Below are positions 13,895-21,656 of a DNA stretch of 27,229 nt, one piece after another; position 1 is the stretch's first letter, and each line of letters opens with the position of its first letter. The DNA lies in the IMG/VR virus record IMGVR_UViG_3300046463_000927, positions 1 to 27,229 of that record; one strand, 5' to 3'. The notes beneath the pieces were generated by a model. It was not told the origin of the DNA. It was given only the letters and a program-made list of their open reading frames with translations, and ran no database searches. This stretch comes from a virus. Made by a program: the position numbers and the translations under genes.

Positions 13895-14794
13895 TTACTG
13901 CGGGGTGCAACGATTGGAGCGCTTGCGGAACTCGTAAACCATGCCGCGCATATCTACCAGGGATTCCTGCAAGTCCTGCCGCGCTGAGTCGATTGCCTCA
14001 AACAGCTCGCCTTCGCCGTCGTCGCCACCCTCATCGACTGCCAGCAGAGCCAAGCCGTATGCTTGGAACTTCGCCAGTACGTCGTCGGCTGACTTGGCCA
14101 TGTATTCGGCATGCTCAATGGCGTAGTCCTCTGGCGATCGATCAGGCATCACCACAGTGACCGGCAATGGTAGGTGCGTAGCGTTCCATCGCTCGAAAGC
14201 CTCCTGCGTGGTCGCGGCCTCGATCTTCTCGTCGCACTGGTTGCACGCCGCCACACCGCCCGAGGCGCCGACATCGCGGTGACCTTGCTTGCACGGGTTC
14301 ATGTGCCAATCATCATCCTGTCCCGACTCGGTGCTGGCGGAAAGCTGGGCATCGATATCAGCCATAAGCTCTGCAGGAAGGTCGAAATCCGCTTCGCCCG
14401 GATCACAATGCTGTTCGCGGACGGAGCTCACACAACGCCGCAGCAACCCTGCCTGCTCATCAATCTGCTGATCCGCTGCGTTCAGGCGCTGCTGCAGGGC
14501 ATCCCGCTCGTCTCGGTACCGCTGACCTTCCGCATGTTTGCCCTGGGCTGAATTGGCATTGATTTCCACGTAGCCCTTCTGGCGCTTCAGTTCGTCCTGC
14601 AACTCGCTGATCTGTTCCTGCGCTTGATCGACGATCTTCTGCGCTTCGTGCACGTCGATCCAATTGCCCATGGCCTGGTCTTCGAACTTCTGCACGGACT
14701 TGCCGGACGGCGAAAGGAGGAAGGCGTAGCGGGGCAGCGCGTTCAGCTTGTCCCAGAGCTCAAAGCCTTCGCGGGTTTTGATGTCACGCATCAT
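13895..14794 (-). CDS. Phage coiled-coil protein with Lar-like zinc motif
   Basis: This 299-residue protein has a coiled coil over roughly 50-115 (AQEQISELQDELKRQKGYVE, RYRDERDALQQRLNAADQQI). The middle holds HMNPCKQGHRDVG and AACNQCDE followed by TTQEAFERWNATH, which resembles the Cys4 core and the NxxAxxxWN end of Lar-type restriction-alleviation proteins. The C-terminal ~80 residues are acidic and helical. The ATG at 14794 has GGAG 6 bases upstream. It overlaps neither neighbour at its chosen start and lies 11 bp after the frameshifted gene. An antirestriction role is only suggested. Confidence 0.65.
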   Translation of the reverse strand: MMRDIKTREGFELWDKLNALPRYAFLLSPSGKSVQKFEDQAMGNWIDVHEAQKIVDQAQEQISELQDELKRQKGYVEINANSAQGKHAEGQRYRDERDALQQRLNAADQQIDEQAGLLRRCVSSVREQHCDPGEADFDLPAELMADIDAQLSASTESGQDDDWHMNPCKQGHRDVGASGGVAACNQCDEKIEAATTQEAFERWNATHLPLPVTVVMPDRSPEDYAIEHAEYMAKSADDVLAKFQAYGLALLAVDEGGDDGEGELFEAIDSARQDLQESLVDMRGMVYEFRKRSNRCTPQ

Positions 14795-14805
14795 GCAATC
14801 TCCAG

Positions 14806-15392
14806 TCAGTTATCCGAATTTGTGTAGGTGCGCCAAGGCACCTTCACGCCGTTTACGAGGAATCCCCAGTCACCGCGCCACTTGCTGGTGATGAAGAGGG
14901 TAATGACGCCGCCGGGGGATACCTGGTCGATGCGGTGGTATTCGCCGTGGTTGAGGGTGGCGGTGTCGCCTTCGGAGCGCTTCAGCCATTCGCGGGCGTC
15001 CTTCATGACCCACTCAACGATCCTCGGGTCTGGGTTTGGAACCATCGACGACCTGACCGCTTTCTTCCACCAATCGCTCGCCGGGCGCTGCTCGTTGTAC
15101 CAGCCGCGCAGGATGATGGTTCGGGCGTTCCACGGGTGATCGTGTAGATCCCGATCTTCGTCCGGCCGCATGATGTGGTGAATGCGGAACGACCACGGGC
15201 ACCACCAGAACCGCGCCTTGTGCGTCTCCCGGCTGTACGGGTTGAACAGCCACCAGCGGCCATGTACATCTCGGTGCCGTCGGCGGACATGATGTGCTGG
15301 TACGGGGTGAGCTTGGCGCGGGCGATGAGCCATTCGGCGATGGCCGGGCGCGCGAGTACCTTGGCGAGGATTCGCCAGAAAAGATTGATCAT
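14806..15392 (-). pseudogene. Frameshifted cupin-like phage gene
   Basis: Two frames together make one protein of about 195 residues. The first runs from ATG 15392 (MINLFWRILAKVLARPAIAE ... SADGTEMYM). The second continues GRWWLFNPYSRETHK, HIMRPDEDRDLHDHPWN, EYHRIDQ and ITSKWRGDWGFLVNG to the stop at 14806. The break is at about 15258-15263, where ATGGCC would need one more G (ATGGGCC) to join the frames. The histidine cluster HDHPWN is typical of small cupin-like phage proteins. The start overlaps the upstream stop as ATGA, so the 5' end is genuine. The cause may be a real 1-bp deletion, a sequencing error or, less likely, recoding. Confidence 0.75.
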
Positions 15393-15988
15393 GCTGCACG
15401 CTCCTGCTGGTAGAAGTCCCACGCGGCCTTGTCGCCCTGGGCCACGTACCAGGTCAGGGTGCCGTCACCGTCGTGATCACTCACCGACCCGCCATACTGC
15501 GAGCCAGGGAACTGGAATTTTGCCGACATGGAAATCCGTGGCCACCCGATGCTCCACTCGGTAAAGGTCAGATCCGGTCGCTCTGCCAGTACCTTTTCCT
15601 TGAAGGTCTCGCCCTTGGCGTTTGCATCAGCGATTTCCTTGTCCCGCGCGTCTTTGCATCCCTGATCGCAGTAAGCGTGCCGGCCGTCGTAGACGATCTG
15701 GAGCGGGTTACCTTCGTCGTCTTCCTCGTCTTCGTAGATCTGGTTCTCGCAGTTGTTGCAGTACATCCACCAGCCCTGATCGTGGTAGGCCTTGGCCGGG
15801 ATGAAGCGCTGACCCGCGAACTGATCTGCCCACGGCGCGCGCCGGCAGAAATCCACCTCTTCGAAGGTCAGGTTCAGCTCGTTGCCGCCTTCGCGGCGCG
15901 CCGTAGCGCTGTTGGTGGCGAACGTGATCACGTGTTCACCTTCGGAGCCTTCACCGACGTGATAGGCCTTCATCTTTTCTGTGGGCAT
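15389..15988 (-). CDS. Phage protein with Cys-rich zinc-binding middle
   Basis: This 199-residue protein has its start at 15988 (MPTEKMKAYHVG) chosen for AGGAC just upstream. The centre has MYCNNCENQIY and, 30 residues later, HAYCDQGCKDARD, a CxxC...CxxxC arrangement that probably binds zinc. Tryptophan-rich strands (FTEWSIGWPRISMSAKFQFP) and a C-terminal TWYVAQGDKAAWDFY follow. It is an early-operon protein of unknown role. The last codons overlap the next gene's start (ATGA). Confidence 0.7.
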   Translation of the reverse strand: MPTEKMKAYHVGEGSEGEHVITFATNSATARREGGNELNLTFEEVDFCRRAPWADQFAGQRFIPAKAYHDQGWWMYCNNCENQIYEDEEDDEGNPLQIVYDGRHAYCDQGCKDARDKEIADANAKGETFKEKVLAERPDLTFTEWSIGWPRISMSAKFQFPGSQYGGSVSDHDGDGTLTWYVAQGDKAAWDFYQQERAA

Positions 15989-16090
15989 GGGGCGTCCTAT
16001 GCCGGGACATGCCCGGGCGGTGGAGTTGTTCGTGGAAATGGGATATTTGTGTTTACCCGGCATTACGCTGGATCAAAGGAGATTCAAACG

Positions 16091-16306
16091 ATGGGAATTG
16101 GTAATTGCTGTTCAGCCGCCATGAGCGAGATTGAAGACACAGGAAGCACGGACAAGTTTTCGAGCCACGGGATAGATGAGAAAGGACACAACCTCGTTAC
16201 CATCTACGAATGCAAGGAGTGCGGCGATAAATGGTCACGCGAGATGCATACGCAGGCTCCTGACGAGACACGTTGGTTCCCTACTGATCAGACCCGTTTC
16301 AACTAA
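16091..16306 (+). CDS. Small Cys-containing protein on the opposite strand
   Basis: This 71-residue protein runs against the phage operon. AAAGGAG lies about 9 bases before ATG 16091, a strong site that fixes the start. It contains NCC near the N-terminus and YECKECGDKW, so a half zinc ribbon (CxxC) is likely, with HGIDEKGH possibly adding ligands. The stop overlaps the stop of the convergent TGT-like gene by 3 bp. The function is unknown. Confidence 0.65.
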   Translation: MGIGNCCSAAMSEIEDTGSTDKFSSHGIDEKGHNLVTIYECKECGDKWSREMHTQAPDETRWFPTDQTRFN

Positions 16307-17028
16307 AGCGCCATTTCGGACTGGGTTTCTCGCTGCCAGATTGGCGAACTGTTGTGCGACTCGATTCGGTCGGCGATGACGTTGGCGCGCTGGCCGGCGG
16401 TGGGTGGGGCGTACATACCGAACCGGCTGATGCTGCCGCCGTTTACGGTGGCGTTCGTTGAGTCGGCTGAGGCAAGGGGCAGCGATTGAAAGATCTCCGG
16501 GTTAAGCATTCGAAGTCCATGAAGCTTGCACACTGGCCGCCCCTGGTCGTCACAGATGGCGTCCATCGCCGCGCCGATGCGCTTCCACCATGGGTTGGTT
16601 CCTGGGCTTGACCACTGACCGGAACTGCCAATGGCCACGGTCTGCCAATCAGCGGCGAGTCGCTGCAGACGCTCAAGCGATTCATGCAGATGCCAGACCG
16701 GCACGCCGCGCAGTTCAGTAGGCCAAGCTGCGAGAAGTGCGTCGTTCGCAGCCTCATCACCATCGATCACGTCCGGGATCAGCGCCCAGTCAAAGCCTGG
16801 GTGCCTGTGCCACTTTTCAACCCAGCGGGTGTAACCGTCTACATCGAGGGTTCCACCTTTGTTCCAAATCGAGAAGGCGCCATTGTCGAAGACGAACGAC
16901 TGGCAAACCTCGGCGACAATGCCAATGTCGTCCTGTCGAGGGAAAGGCACCAACGCATGCCGCCCGGCAAGGAAACGAGCGCCGTCCTGCCGAGTGCCGC
17001 CGACCGGCGTGCCGTGGTACGCAATCAT
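16303..17028 (-). CDS. TGT/DpdA-fold TIM-barrel phage protein
   Basis: This 241-residue protein has a pattern I associate with tRNA-guanine-transglycosylase-like barrels in phages: VFDNGAFSIWNKG (D48), FDWALIPDVIDGDEA (86-92), GVPVWHLHES, TVAIGSSGQWS, CKLHGLRML (H170) and PLASADSTNAT. In this superfamily such loops build a base-exchange pocket. DpdA relatives put 7-deazaguanine into DNA; others are uncharacterised. The barrel is shorter than true TGT and lacks the TGT zinc site. Whether it modifies DNA or RNA is unknown. No queuosine-precursor synthesis genes are visible in the window, so any precursor would have to come from the host. It overlaps the upstream gene by ATGA. Confidence 0.6.
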   Translation of the reverse strand: MIAYHGTPVGGTRQDGARFLAGRHALVPFPRQDDIGIVAEVCQSFVFDNGAFSIWNKGGTLDVDGYTRWVEKWHRHPGFDWALIPDVIDGDEAANDALLAAWPTELRGVPVWHLHESLERLQRLAADWQTVAIGSSGQWSSPGTNPWWKRIGAAMDAICDDQGRPVCKLHGLRMLNPEIFQSLPLASADSTNATVNGGSISRFGMYAPPTAGQRANVIADRIESHNSSPIWQRETQSEMAL

Positions 17029-17270
17029 CCGCTGAGCCTAACTGTTTCGATCTCAACACCCTGGTGTGTGGCGATGATTGTTTGATCGCCGCCAAAGGTT
17101 TCAGCCAGGCGGTCTGCGATTTGTTCGTGCCAGCCTTTCTTGATCAGCGCGGTAGCTGTCTTGATGTGTTCTACGTGGATCATCACCAGCGACCGGATCT
17201 CAAGTCGGTAGATGATTGTTTCGCTATCGGCAGGGCAGACGGCCGCGAACGTGTGCCGGTAAATATTCAT
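17025..17270 (-). CDS. Small phage hypothetical protein
   Basis: This 81-residue protein (MNIYRHTFAAVCPADSETII...) has alternating strand and helix, with the centre VMIHVEHIKTATALI and the tail TIIATHQGVEIETVRLSG. The ATG at 17270 has GAGGA 8 bases upstream, and the stop overlaps the TGT-like gene start as ATGA. It could be a partner of that protein because the two are translationally coupled. No family is recognised. Confidence 0.7.
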   Translation of the reverse strand: MNIYRHTFAAVCPADSETIIYRLEIRSLVMIHVEHIKTATALIKKGWHEQIADRLAETFGGDQTIIATHQGVEIETVRLSG

Positions 17271-17490
17271 AGGGGATCCTCGCCGGCTGGCGTGATTCGA
17301 GTTTGTGGGCTATTGGTTAAAGATGTCTCTGCAGAATAAATGCAGAAGTAAAATTGTCTGTATAAGTATTCTGGATTTCTAAAGGTATTAAGAGGCTTTG
17401 ATAGTTTTATGTCGTAGAAAATACAATGCAAGGTTGCATGCAATATGCATCACTTGTCAATTTTGAAGTGCCATATGGATAGGGTGCGCA

Positions 17491-18120
17491 ATGAGACAAT
17501 TCTTCAGTGGGCTTGCTAGATTTGGAATGCGCAATTACAGCGCGGCTAATACGGTCGGCAAATATTCGATTAGTTTGGGTAATACCATAACTCGTCCGAT
17601 AGAGCGCGTCCATATTGGGAGAGAGCGGCATAAGTTTTTAGATGATCAAAGGGAAAAGGCGGTGAAAGATACTTTGCATCAGCCGCCAGGGCTGCCGAAA
17701 GACAAAATCAATATGATACTGTATGGCGAGAATGCGTGGGTGATTGATGTCGAAGGTAAGTTGCGGCCTTCATTCGAGGCACAGTTAGTTAAGGCAAAAA
17801 TATATCCTAATCTGAAAACCCTGATTATTGCTTGTTGTAAGTCTGCTGAAATTGCTAGGCTTGTTAGTTGTAAGTATCCAGATCTAAATGTTGTTGGTTT
17901 TGTCCCCCCTCTTGTGACTGGGGCTCCGCTACTGAAGGCCATCGTTGAGGATGGGGTGCTGCAAACGAACAAAGACGGCAGCTATCTCACTGGCTTTATT
18001 GAACGGGATGATGTTGTTGCGTACCACAAAACCTTTAAACTTTCAGGGGATAAGGCTGATGAGATTATTGAGCCCGTACTGAAGAGCAAATTTGTAGATC
18101 CAAAATCTACCGACATTTGA
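17491..18120 (+). CDS. Plus-strand 209-residue unknown protein (moron)
   Basis: The gene is AT-rich, opposite in direction to the phage operon, and has AGGGTG before ATG 17491. The N-terminal 65 residues are basic and polar. The core (70-180) looks alpha/beta: INMILYGENAWVID, LKTLIIACCKSAEIARLVS and LNVVGFVPPLVTG. The ACCKSAE strand-end Cys recalls caspase-clan peptidases, but the expected HG dyad is absent (YGEN instead), so I do not assign that fold. The 220 bp upstream (17271-17490) are AT-rich and likely hold its promoter. Function unknown. Confidence 0.65.
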   Translation: MRQFFSGLARFGMRNYSAANTVGKYSISLGNTITRPIERVHIGRERHKFLDDQREKAVKDTLHQPPGLPKDKINMILYGENAWVIDVEGKLRPSFEAQLVKAKIYPNLKTLIIACCKSAEIARLVSCKYPDLNVVGFVPPLVTGAPLLKAIVEDGVLQTNKDGSYLTGFIERDDVVAYHKTFKLSGDKADEIIEPVLKSKFVDPKSTDI

Positions 18121-18172
18121 CCGGCTATGTACACCTCACCTCCATTTGTTCAGCGCAAAAGGTGAGGGCGAA

Positions 18173-18394
18173 TCAGGCAGGCGGTTGAGTTGCTTGCTTC
18201 GGAGGCACTCCGAAAAACCCGTGGGTGGGGTGATAGTTGGCGATCCGCTTCTTCGTAGCTTCATCCAGCACCACGCCGATGTAATGACCGCGGTCGGCGA
18301 GGATTACGCCGGGCTTCCCGTAGGCGATGACGCGGCGGCCGATTTCGGCAGGCACCTGATAGTGCTGCCGAACGTATGCGCAGTTGTGGCTCAT
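18173..18394 (-). CDS. Small conserved-type phage protein
   Basis: This 73-residue protein reads MSHNCAYVRQHYQVPAEIGR, then VIAYGKPGVILADRGHYIGV and a His-rich tail. It looks like a small beta-barrel protein of phage early regions, and the N-terminal SHNCAYVRQHY sequence looks conserved. GGAGAAATCC precedes the ATG. It lies in the leftward operon between two plus-strand genes. The role is unknown. Confidence 0.75.
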   Translation of the reverse strand: MSHNCAYVRQHYQVPAEIGRRVIAYGKPGVILADRGHYIGVVLDEATKKRIANYHPTHGFFGVPPKQATQPPA

Positions 18395-18500
18395 GGATTT
18401 CTCCGGTCAGGCGCCGCCCTCCGTGACCGGATGCGCCGCGATGATGGTTTCATTGGGGAGGGCTATTCTTCAGGATCAAACTTCACGAAAGGATTTCGAG

Positions 18501-18725
18501 ATGGTCATTCGTAACGCTGAAAATCACGCCAAGATTGCTGCCGAGATCGGCTGGAAAGCAGAGGACGTCGCCCAGTTCATTGTTCAAATTGATCCAATGG
18601 CGGATGGACAAGGATATCTTTTGTTTCCGCATCAAAATTTTTGGGCAAATGCTCTGCCGAAGCCGCTTCGATTAGGAAATGACTGGGTAATCAAGACGGG
18701 GCCAATTGACCTTGAGCATGGCTAA
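18501..18725 (+). CDS. Small plus-strand unknown protein
   Basis: This 74-residue protein starts at ATG 18501 with GAAAGGA 8 bases before. It begins VIRNAENHAKIAAEIGWKAE (helical) and continues with GYLLFPHQNFWANALPK. No family is recognised. The last 35 bp overlap the tail of a small minus-strand gene (18691-18819), so the two cannot both be freely evolving there. Confidence 0.55.
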   Translation: MVIRNAENHAKIAAEIGWKAEDVAQFIVQIDPMADGQGYLLFPHQNFWANALPKPLRLGNDWVIKTGPIDLEHG

Positions 18726-18819
18726 TTGAACTCTGAGACGGGTTAACAATTTCGTCGTCAGGCTCCGGCGGATCGTCGGCGAGTGACTTGATGCCGGCGG
18801 CCTGAATGATGCGCGACAT
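18691..18819 (-). CDS. 42-residue phage protein
   Basis: The ATG at 18819 has GAGGGG four bases upstream, a strong site. The product begins MSRIIQAAGIKSLADDPPEP and ends AQGQLAPS, hydrophilic and acidic in the middle (DDPPEPDDE). It is too short for standard gene callers. It follows the leftward operon direction, and its 3' end overlaps the plus-strand gene at 18501-18725. Function unknown. Confidence 0.55.
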   Translation of the reverse strand: MSRIIQAAGIKSLADDPPEPDDEIVNPSQSSISHAQGQLAPS

Positions 18820-18877
18820 CTTTCCCCTCACGGTAGAGGATGTCAAAGTGCCACTTTTAAGTTCGGTGCTACGAGCA

Positions 18878-19204
18878 ATGACAATTCGTGAAAGCGCAGT
18901 TTCAGCAGCGTTCTTGGTTATGGCGACTCTATCTGTGCCATGCCATGCCTCACCAAATGAAAATGACATTACCTTCTGCTCATGGAAGGGAGGCGTTGCA
19001 GGGTACGCCCAGCAGGAAAAGCTTGCCGGAAATGATCTCTCTGAGGTTTTAAAGGTCGTTGCTGGCCCTAGTTTCCCCAAGGACTTGTTACCAGAGCTTT
19101 CCATTGAAATAACGAAGGAAATCTATGGTCGTAAGGGAGGTGACTCGGCTCAAGTCGTTGCAGACGGATACTATGACGAGTGTCTTGCAAGCTATTTCAA
19201 GTAG
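18878..19204 (+). CDS. Secreted or periplasmic small protein (moron)
   Basis: From ATG 18878 this 108-residue protein starts with a signal peptide: a short basic start (MTIRES), a hydrophobic core AVSAAFLVMATLSV and a cleavage site after PCHA. The mature part has two cysteines (ITFCSWKGG and YYDECLASYF) that could form a disulfide. It should therefore act in the periplasm. Such products are a known type of phage conversion factor (superinfection exclusion or surface change); no specific role is shown. A longer frame from 18806 would bury the signal peptide and is less likely. The ribosome-binding site is weak (ACGAG). Confidence 0.6.
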   Translation: MTIRESAVSAAFLVMATLSVPCHASPNENDITFCSWKGGVAGYAQQEKLAGNDLSEVLKVVAGPSFPKDLLPELSIEITKEIYGRKGGDSAQVVADGYYDECLASYFK

Positions 19205-19220
19205 GCGAGCACCGATAGAT

Positions 19221-19532
19221 CTACTCTTCGCGCAGGTCACGTCGCAACTCTTTCAAGCTTTCCTCTCGAAACATCCGCGCCACGTTTTCGCTTATATGCA
19301 CTTTGTGGCGCGGGCTTTGAATGGCTTGATATGAGAGCGTTTGCCCGAGCGCATGAGCATTCAGAATCAGGTTCTGCACCGCCTCGCTGATTTCTTCGAT
19401 ATCGTTCCAAGCCATCAGTTCTTCAAGCTTCTGCCTCGTGCCCAGCCGTAACCGGTGCCTCAGTTCCTTCTCGTCGTACTCGATCCGCTTCTCGGCGGCT
19501 TTCGCCGATCGCTCTTGTCCACTCTTGGCCAT
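19221..19532 (-). CDS. Helical, charged phage protein
   Basis: This 103-residue, strongly charged, helical protein reads QERSAKAAEKRIEYDEKELR, then HRLRLGTRQKLEELMAWNDI and REESLKELRRDLREE. It recalls small DNA-binding ribbon-helix-helix-type proteins in which a short strand (LRHRLRLGT) precedes two helices, but this is not certain. GAGGTAGG lies before the ATG. It is in the leftward operon. Confidence 0.7.
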   Translation of the reverse strand: MAKSGQERSAKAAEKRIEYDEKELRHRLRLGTRQKLEELMAWNDIEEISEAVQNLILNAHALGQTLSYQAIQSPRHKVHISENVARMFREESLKELRRDLREE

Positions 19533-19607
19533 GGCCTACCTCTTCAATTCCGCTGGCCGGCAAGTCCAGCCAGGTCTGTCGTTTGCGTTGTTGGGGTCTG
19601 GAACGTC

Positions 19608-20069
19608 TCACGCTGCGACCTTCACCTGATGCCAGGCGCCGACCGATGCCAGCAGCGCCGATAACCGTGCTTCGGGCACCGGCGTGTCACCGGGCACGGC
19701 CAGCCAGCCCATGGCGACGCGGTGATTGGGGTTGCAGTCGGCCATCACCTCTTCGTAGAAATGCTCAAGGACATCCGAGAGCCTTTCCACCAGGTGCACG
19801 CCGTCGGGCTTGATGTCGATCGACTTGATGTATTGGGCGCCGTCCTGACGAACGCAGATGCCTGCGATGTAAATCGTCCAGCGGTGCGCAACATCGCAGA
19901 GTGCGTCGGAAACCGCCCTCGACAGGATCTGCTTGCCGTTCTTCCAGTTGATCATGACCTGAAGGCCGCTTGGATCGATGTTGATCACAGCTGCGTGGTG
20001 GGTGTTGACCAGGGCGCGCATGCTGCGCTCGATCTGCACCCGACGATTGCACGGTTTGCGCTTGCTCAT
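19608..20069 (-). CDS. Phage hypothetical protein
   Basis: This 153-residue protein has a basic N-terminus (SKRKPCNRRVQIERSMRALV) followed by strands HAAVINIDPSGLQVMINW and YIKSIDIKPDGVHLVERLSD. No motif identifies it. Its start overlaps the stop of the previous gene (ATGA), which ties it to the Gp157/annealing-protein block. Composition matches the GC-rich phage genes. Confidence 0.7.
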   Translation of the reverse strand: MSKRKPCNRRVQIERSMRALVNTHHAAVINIDPSGLQVMINWKNGKQILSRAVSDALCDVAHRWTIYIAGICVRQDGAQYIKSIDIKPDGVHLVERLSDVLEHFYEEVMADCNPNHRVAMGWLAVPGDTPVPEARLSALLASVGAWHQVKVAA

Positions 20070-20308
20070 ATCGAGTCCGCCATTTTGCGAAGAGCCTTCC
20101 GGTTGGCCGCCGATATCGGCTTCGGGCGCCGCTTGAGGACCGTTTCAGGGTCTATTTTGTTGGAGCGGGGCGGTGGCAGCGGGTTGTGCGGCGGGCTTTT
20201 CAGTTGGTCGATCCGCCCGCCGGCGGCTACGTACTGGGTGACTTGCGCCGATATCACCTCGGCGCTTTGTCGCTGCTGCTCGACCAGGTTGAGGTGGTTG
20301 CTGATCAT
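20066..20308 (-). CDS. Small basic phage protein
   Basis: This 80-residue protein starts MISNHLNLVEQQRQSAEVIS at ATG 20308, with GAGG 5 bases upstream. A proline-rich linker (SPPHNPLPPPRSNK) leads to a basic tail (KRRPKPISAANRKALRKMA) that may bind nucleic acid. It lies between gp157 and the next gene, overlapping the latter by ATGA. Function unknown. Confidence 0.7.
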   Translation of the reverse strand: MISNHLNLVEQQRQSAEVISAQVTQYVAAGGRIDQLKSPPHNPLPPPRSNKIDPETVLKRRPKPISAANRKALRKMADSI

Positions 20309-20315
20309 GCTGGCC

Positions 20316-20879
20316 TCACTTGATCCGGATCGAGCTTTCGCCGCGCTCCAAGTGCGCGTATGCAGGCTCTTCAATCAGTTCGTGTTCCGCGTCTTCGCCG
20401 GCGGACATGCGCTTGCGCACAGCTTCGTTGTGCTCACGAATTTCCTTGAGCTTGGCGGCGATCGCATTTTTGTCTGGTGCAATGCTGGTTTTCACAGCGG
20501 TCAGCTCGTCCGGTACCGCATCCTCGTTATCGACGATGACCTTTTCCTTGCCCAAGGCCAGGGTGATGGTGAACAGCGGGCGCTTGATTGACTTGAGGTT
20601 GGCGGCTTCCATGTTGCGGAGCAGGTAATCGCTGATCTGCGCAACACTGTTGGACTTGATGCGCTTGAGCTCGGTCAACCGCTCAATTTCCGATTCGATG
20701 GCGGTCACGTCGCTTTCAATGTTGCGGCGCAGCATGACGATGTTGTCGGCCTTCACCTCGAACTCCCCTTGGATCTCGTCCATCGCGTGCTGCAGGGCCT
20801 CTTTCAGACCCTCGTCATCGGTGTCGGCCATTCCCTGAAGTTCGGCGAGCTTGCCGGTCAGTGCGTAGAGCTGGGTCAT
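20316..20879 (-). CDS. Gp157-family phage protein
   Basis: This 187-residue protein follows the Siphovirus Gp157 plan: YALTGKLAELQGMADTDDEG, a long helical segment EIQGEFEVKADNIVMLRRNI, SEIERLTELKRIKSNSVAQI, then a C-terminal beta part (IKRPLFTITLALGKEKVIVD). The family takes its name from a Streptococcus phage and has been linked to phage resistance there. In Gram-negative phages it sits beside recombination genes, as here. Its start overlaps the annealing protein's stop (ATGA), so both are likely expressed together. Confidence 0.85.
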   Translation of the reverse strand: MTQLYALTGKLAELQGMADTDDEGLKEALQHAMDEIQGEFEVKADNIVMLRRNIESDVTAIESEIERLTELKRIKSNSVAQISDYLLRNMEAANLKSIKRPLFTITLALGKEKVIVDNEDAVPDELTAVKTSIAPDKNAIAAKLKEIREHNEAVRKRMSAGEDAEHELIEEPAYAHLERGESSIRIK

Positions 20880-21613
20880 GCTGCGTTCTCCCGTTCAGCT
20901 GCTTCTTTGATTCGTTTCCACTCCAACGAGACTCGCTCAACACCCTTGGTGTCTTTGCGGAGGGTCAGCTTGCGCACGGCAACGTCGTGGATTTTTTTCA
21001 GTTCTTGGGCCGACTGGGCGCCGCCCATTGTGTCGATGACCGACTTGATGTAATCCAGCCGTTCCTGCTTCTGGCGATCTTCCTCTGCTACCCGATCTTC
21101 GGCTTTGTTCAACGCCACCTCATCCCGAACCGTCTCGACATATGCGGCGTCATCGAACAGCCCCATGTGGATGTCCGCGGCGAACCCGAGCGGCTGGAGG
21201 CATTTACCGATGGCATCTGTGAGCGACTTCTTTGCCGCCTCCCAGTCGGTGATGATCTTGCCTTGCTGCAGGAGAACGAACGGAGTGTGCCCGTAATGCG
21301 TCACGGTGCATTTCTGTCCGCCTTCGCCCTGGTACCAAAGCTCAATTCTCACGGTGTGGACTTTCGCGTTGATCAGTGGCGCGGTCGGCCATTCCTTGGT
21401 CGGCGCTTGCAGCGGGCCGCCTTCGTCGAATCGTTCTTCAAGGATGGTCCAGCCCCAACCTTCACCGCATGGGCCGAACACTTCGGTGGCCTTGCGCATC
21501 AGGTAGGTCGGTTTGATGGCCGTACCCTTGAAACCGCCCATTCCTGTGAAGTTCTTGGTTGCACTCGGATCGGTCGTGTCGACCTGATCCCAGATCCGCG
21601 TATTCGTGGACAT
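20876..21613 (-). CDS. Rad52-like single-strand annealing protein
   Basis: This 245-residue protein has the layout of Rad52/Sak-type phage annealing proteins: RIWDQVDTTDPSATKNF, FKGTAIKPTYLMRKATEVFG, GEGWGWTI, ELWYQGEGG, DWEAAKKSLTDAIGKCLQPL and GFAADIHMGLFDD. The DAI-x-KCLQPLGFAADIHMG helix-turn is characteristic of the group. The C-terminal third is charged and helical. Such proteins anneal complementary ssDNA during phage recombination. The neighbouring Gp157 and the position in the left arm, as in lambda, agree. Exact subfamily not decided. Confidence 0.7.
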   Translation of the reverse strand: MSTNTRIWDQVDTTDPSATKNFTGMGGFKGTAIKPTYLMRKATEVFGPCGEGWGWTILEERFDEGGPLQAPTKEWPTAPLINAKVHTVRIELWYQGEGGQKCTVTHYGHTPFVLLQQGKIITDWEAAKKSLTDAIGKCLQPLGFAADIHMGLFDDAAYVETVRDEVALNKAEDRVAEEDRQKQERLDYIKSVIDTMGGAQSAQELKKIHDVAVRKLTLRKDTKGVERVSLEWKRIKEAAERENAA

Positions 21614-21656
21614 GAGGAATCCTTGCCGCGCCTGGCGCAGCGATTGAATGCTTTGT

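Noticed and set aside
14806-15392. Programmed frameshift as the main explanation
   Set aside because: No slippery heptamer is visible at the break. A missing G explains the two frames more simply.
15473-16306. Long plus-strand frame of 277 codons
   Set aside because: Only the last 71 codons, from ATG 16091 with AAAGGAG, look real. The rest is antisense to the zinc-binding phage gene.
17491-18120. Caspase-like peptidase assignment
   Set aside because: The His-Gly of the dyad is missing, so only the Cys strand resembles the clan.
19722-20591. Long plus-strand frame of 289 codons
   Set aside because: It is antisense to three coupled leftward genes including gp157, and its composition is a mirror of theirs.
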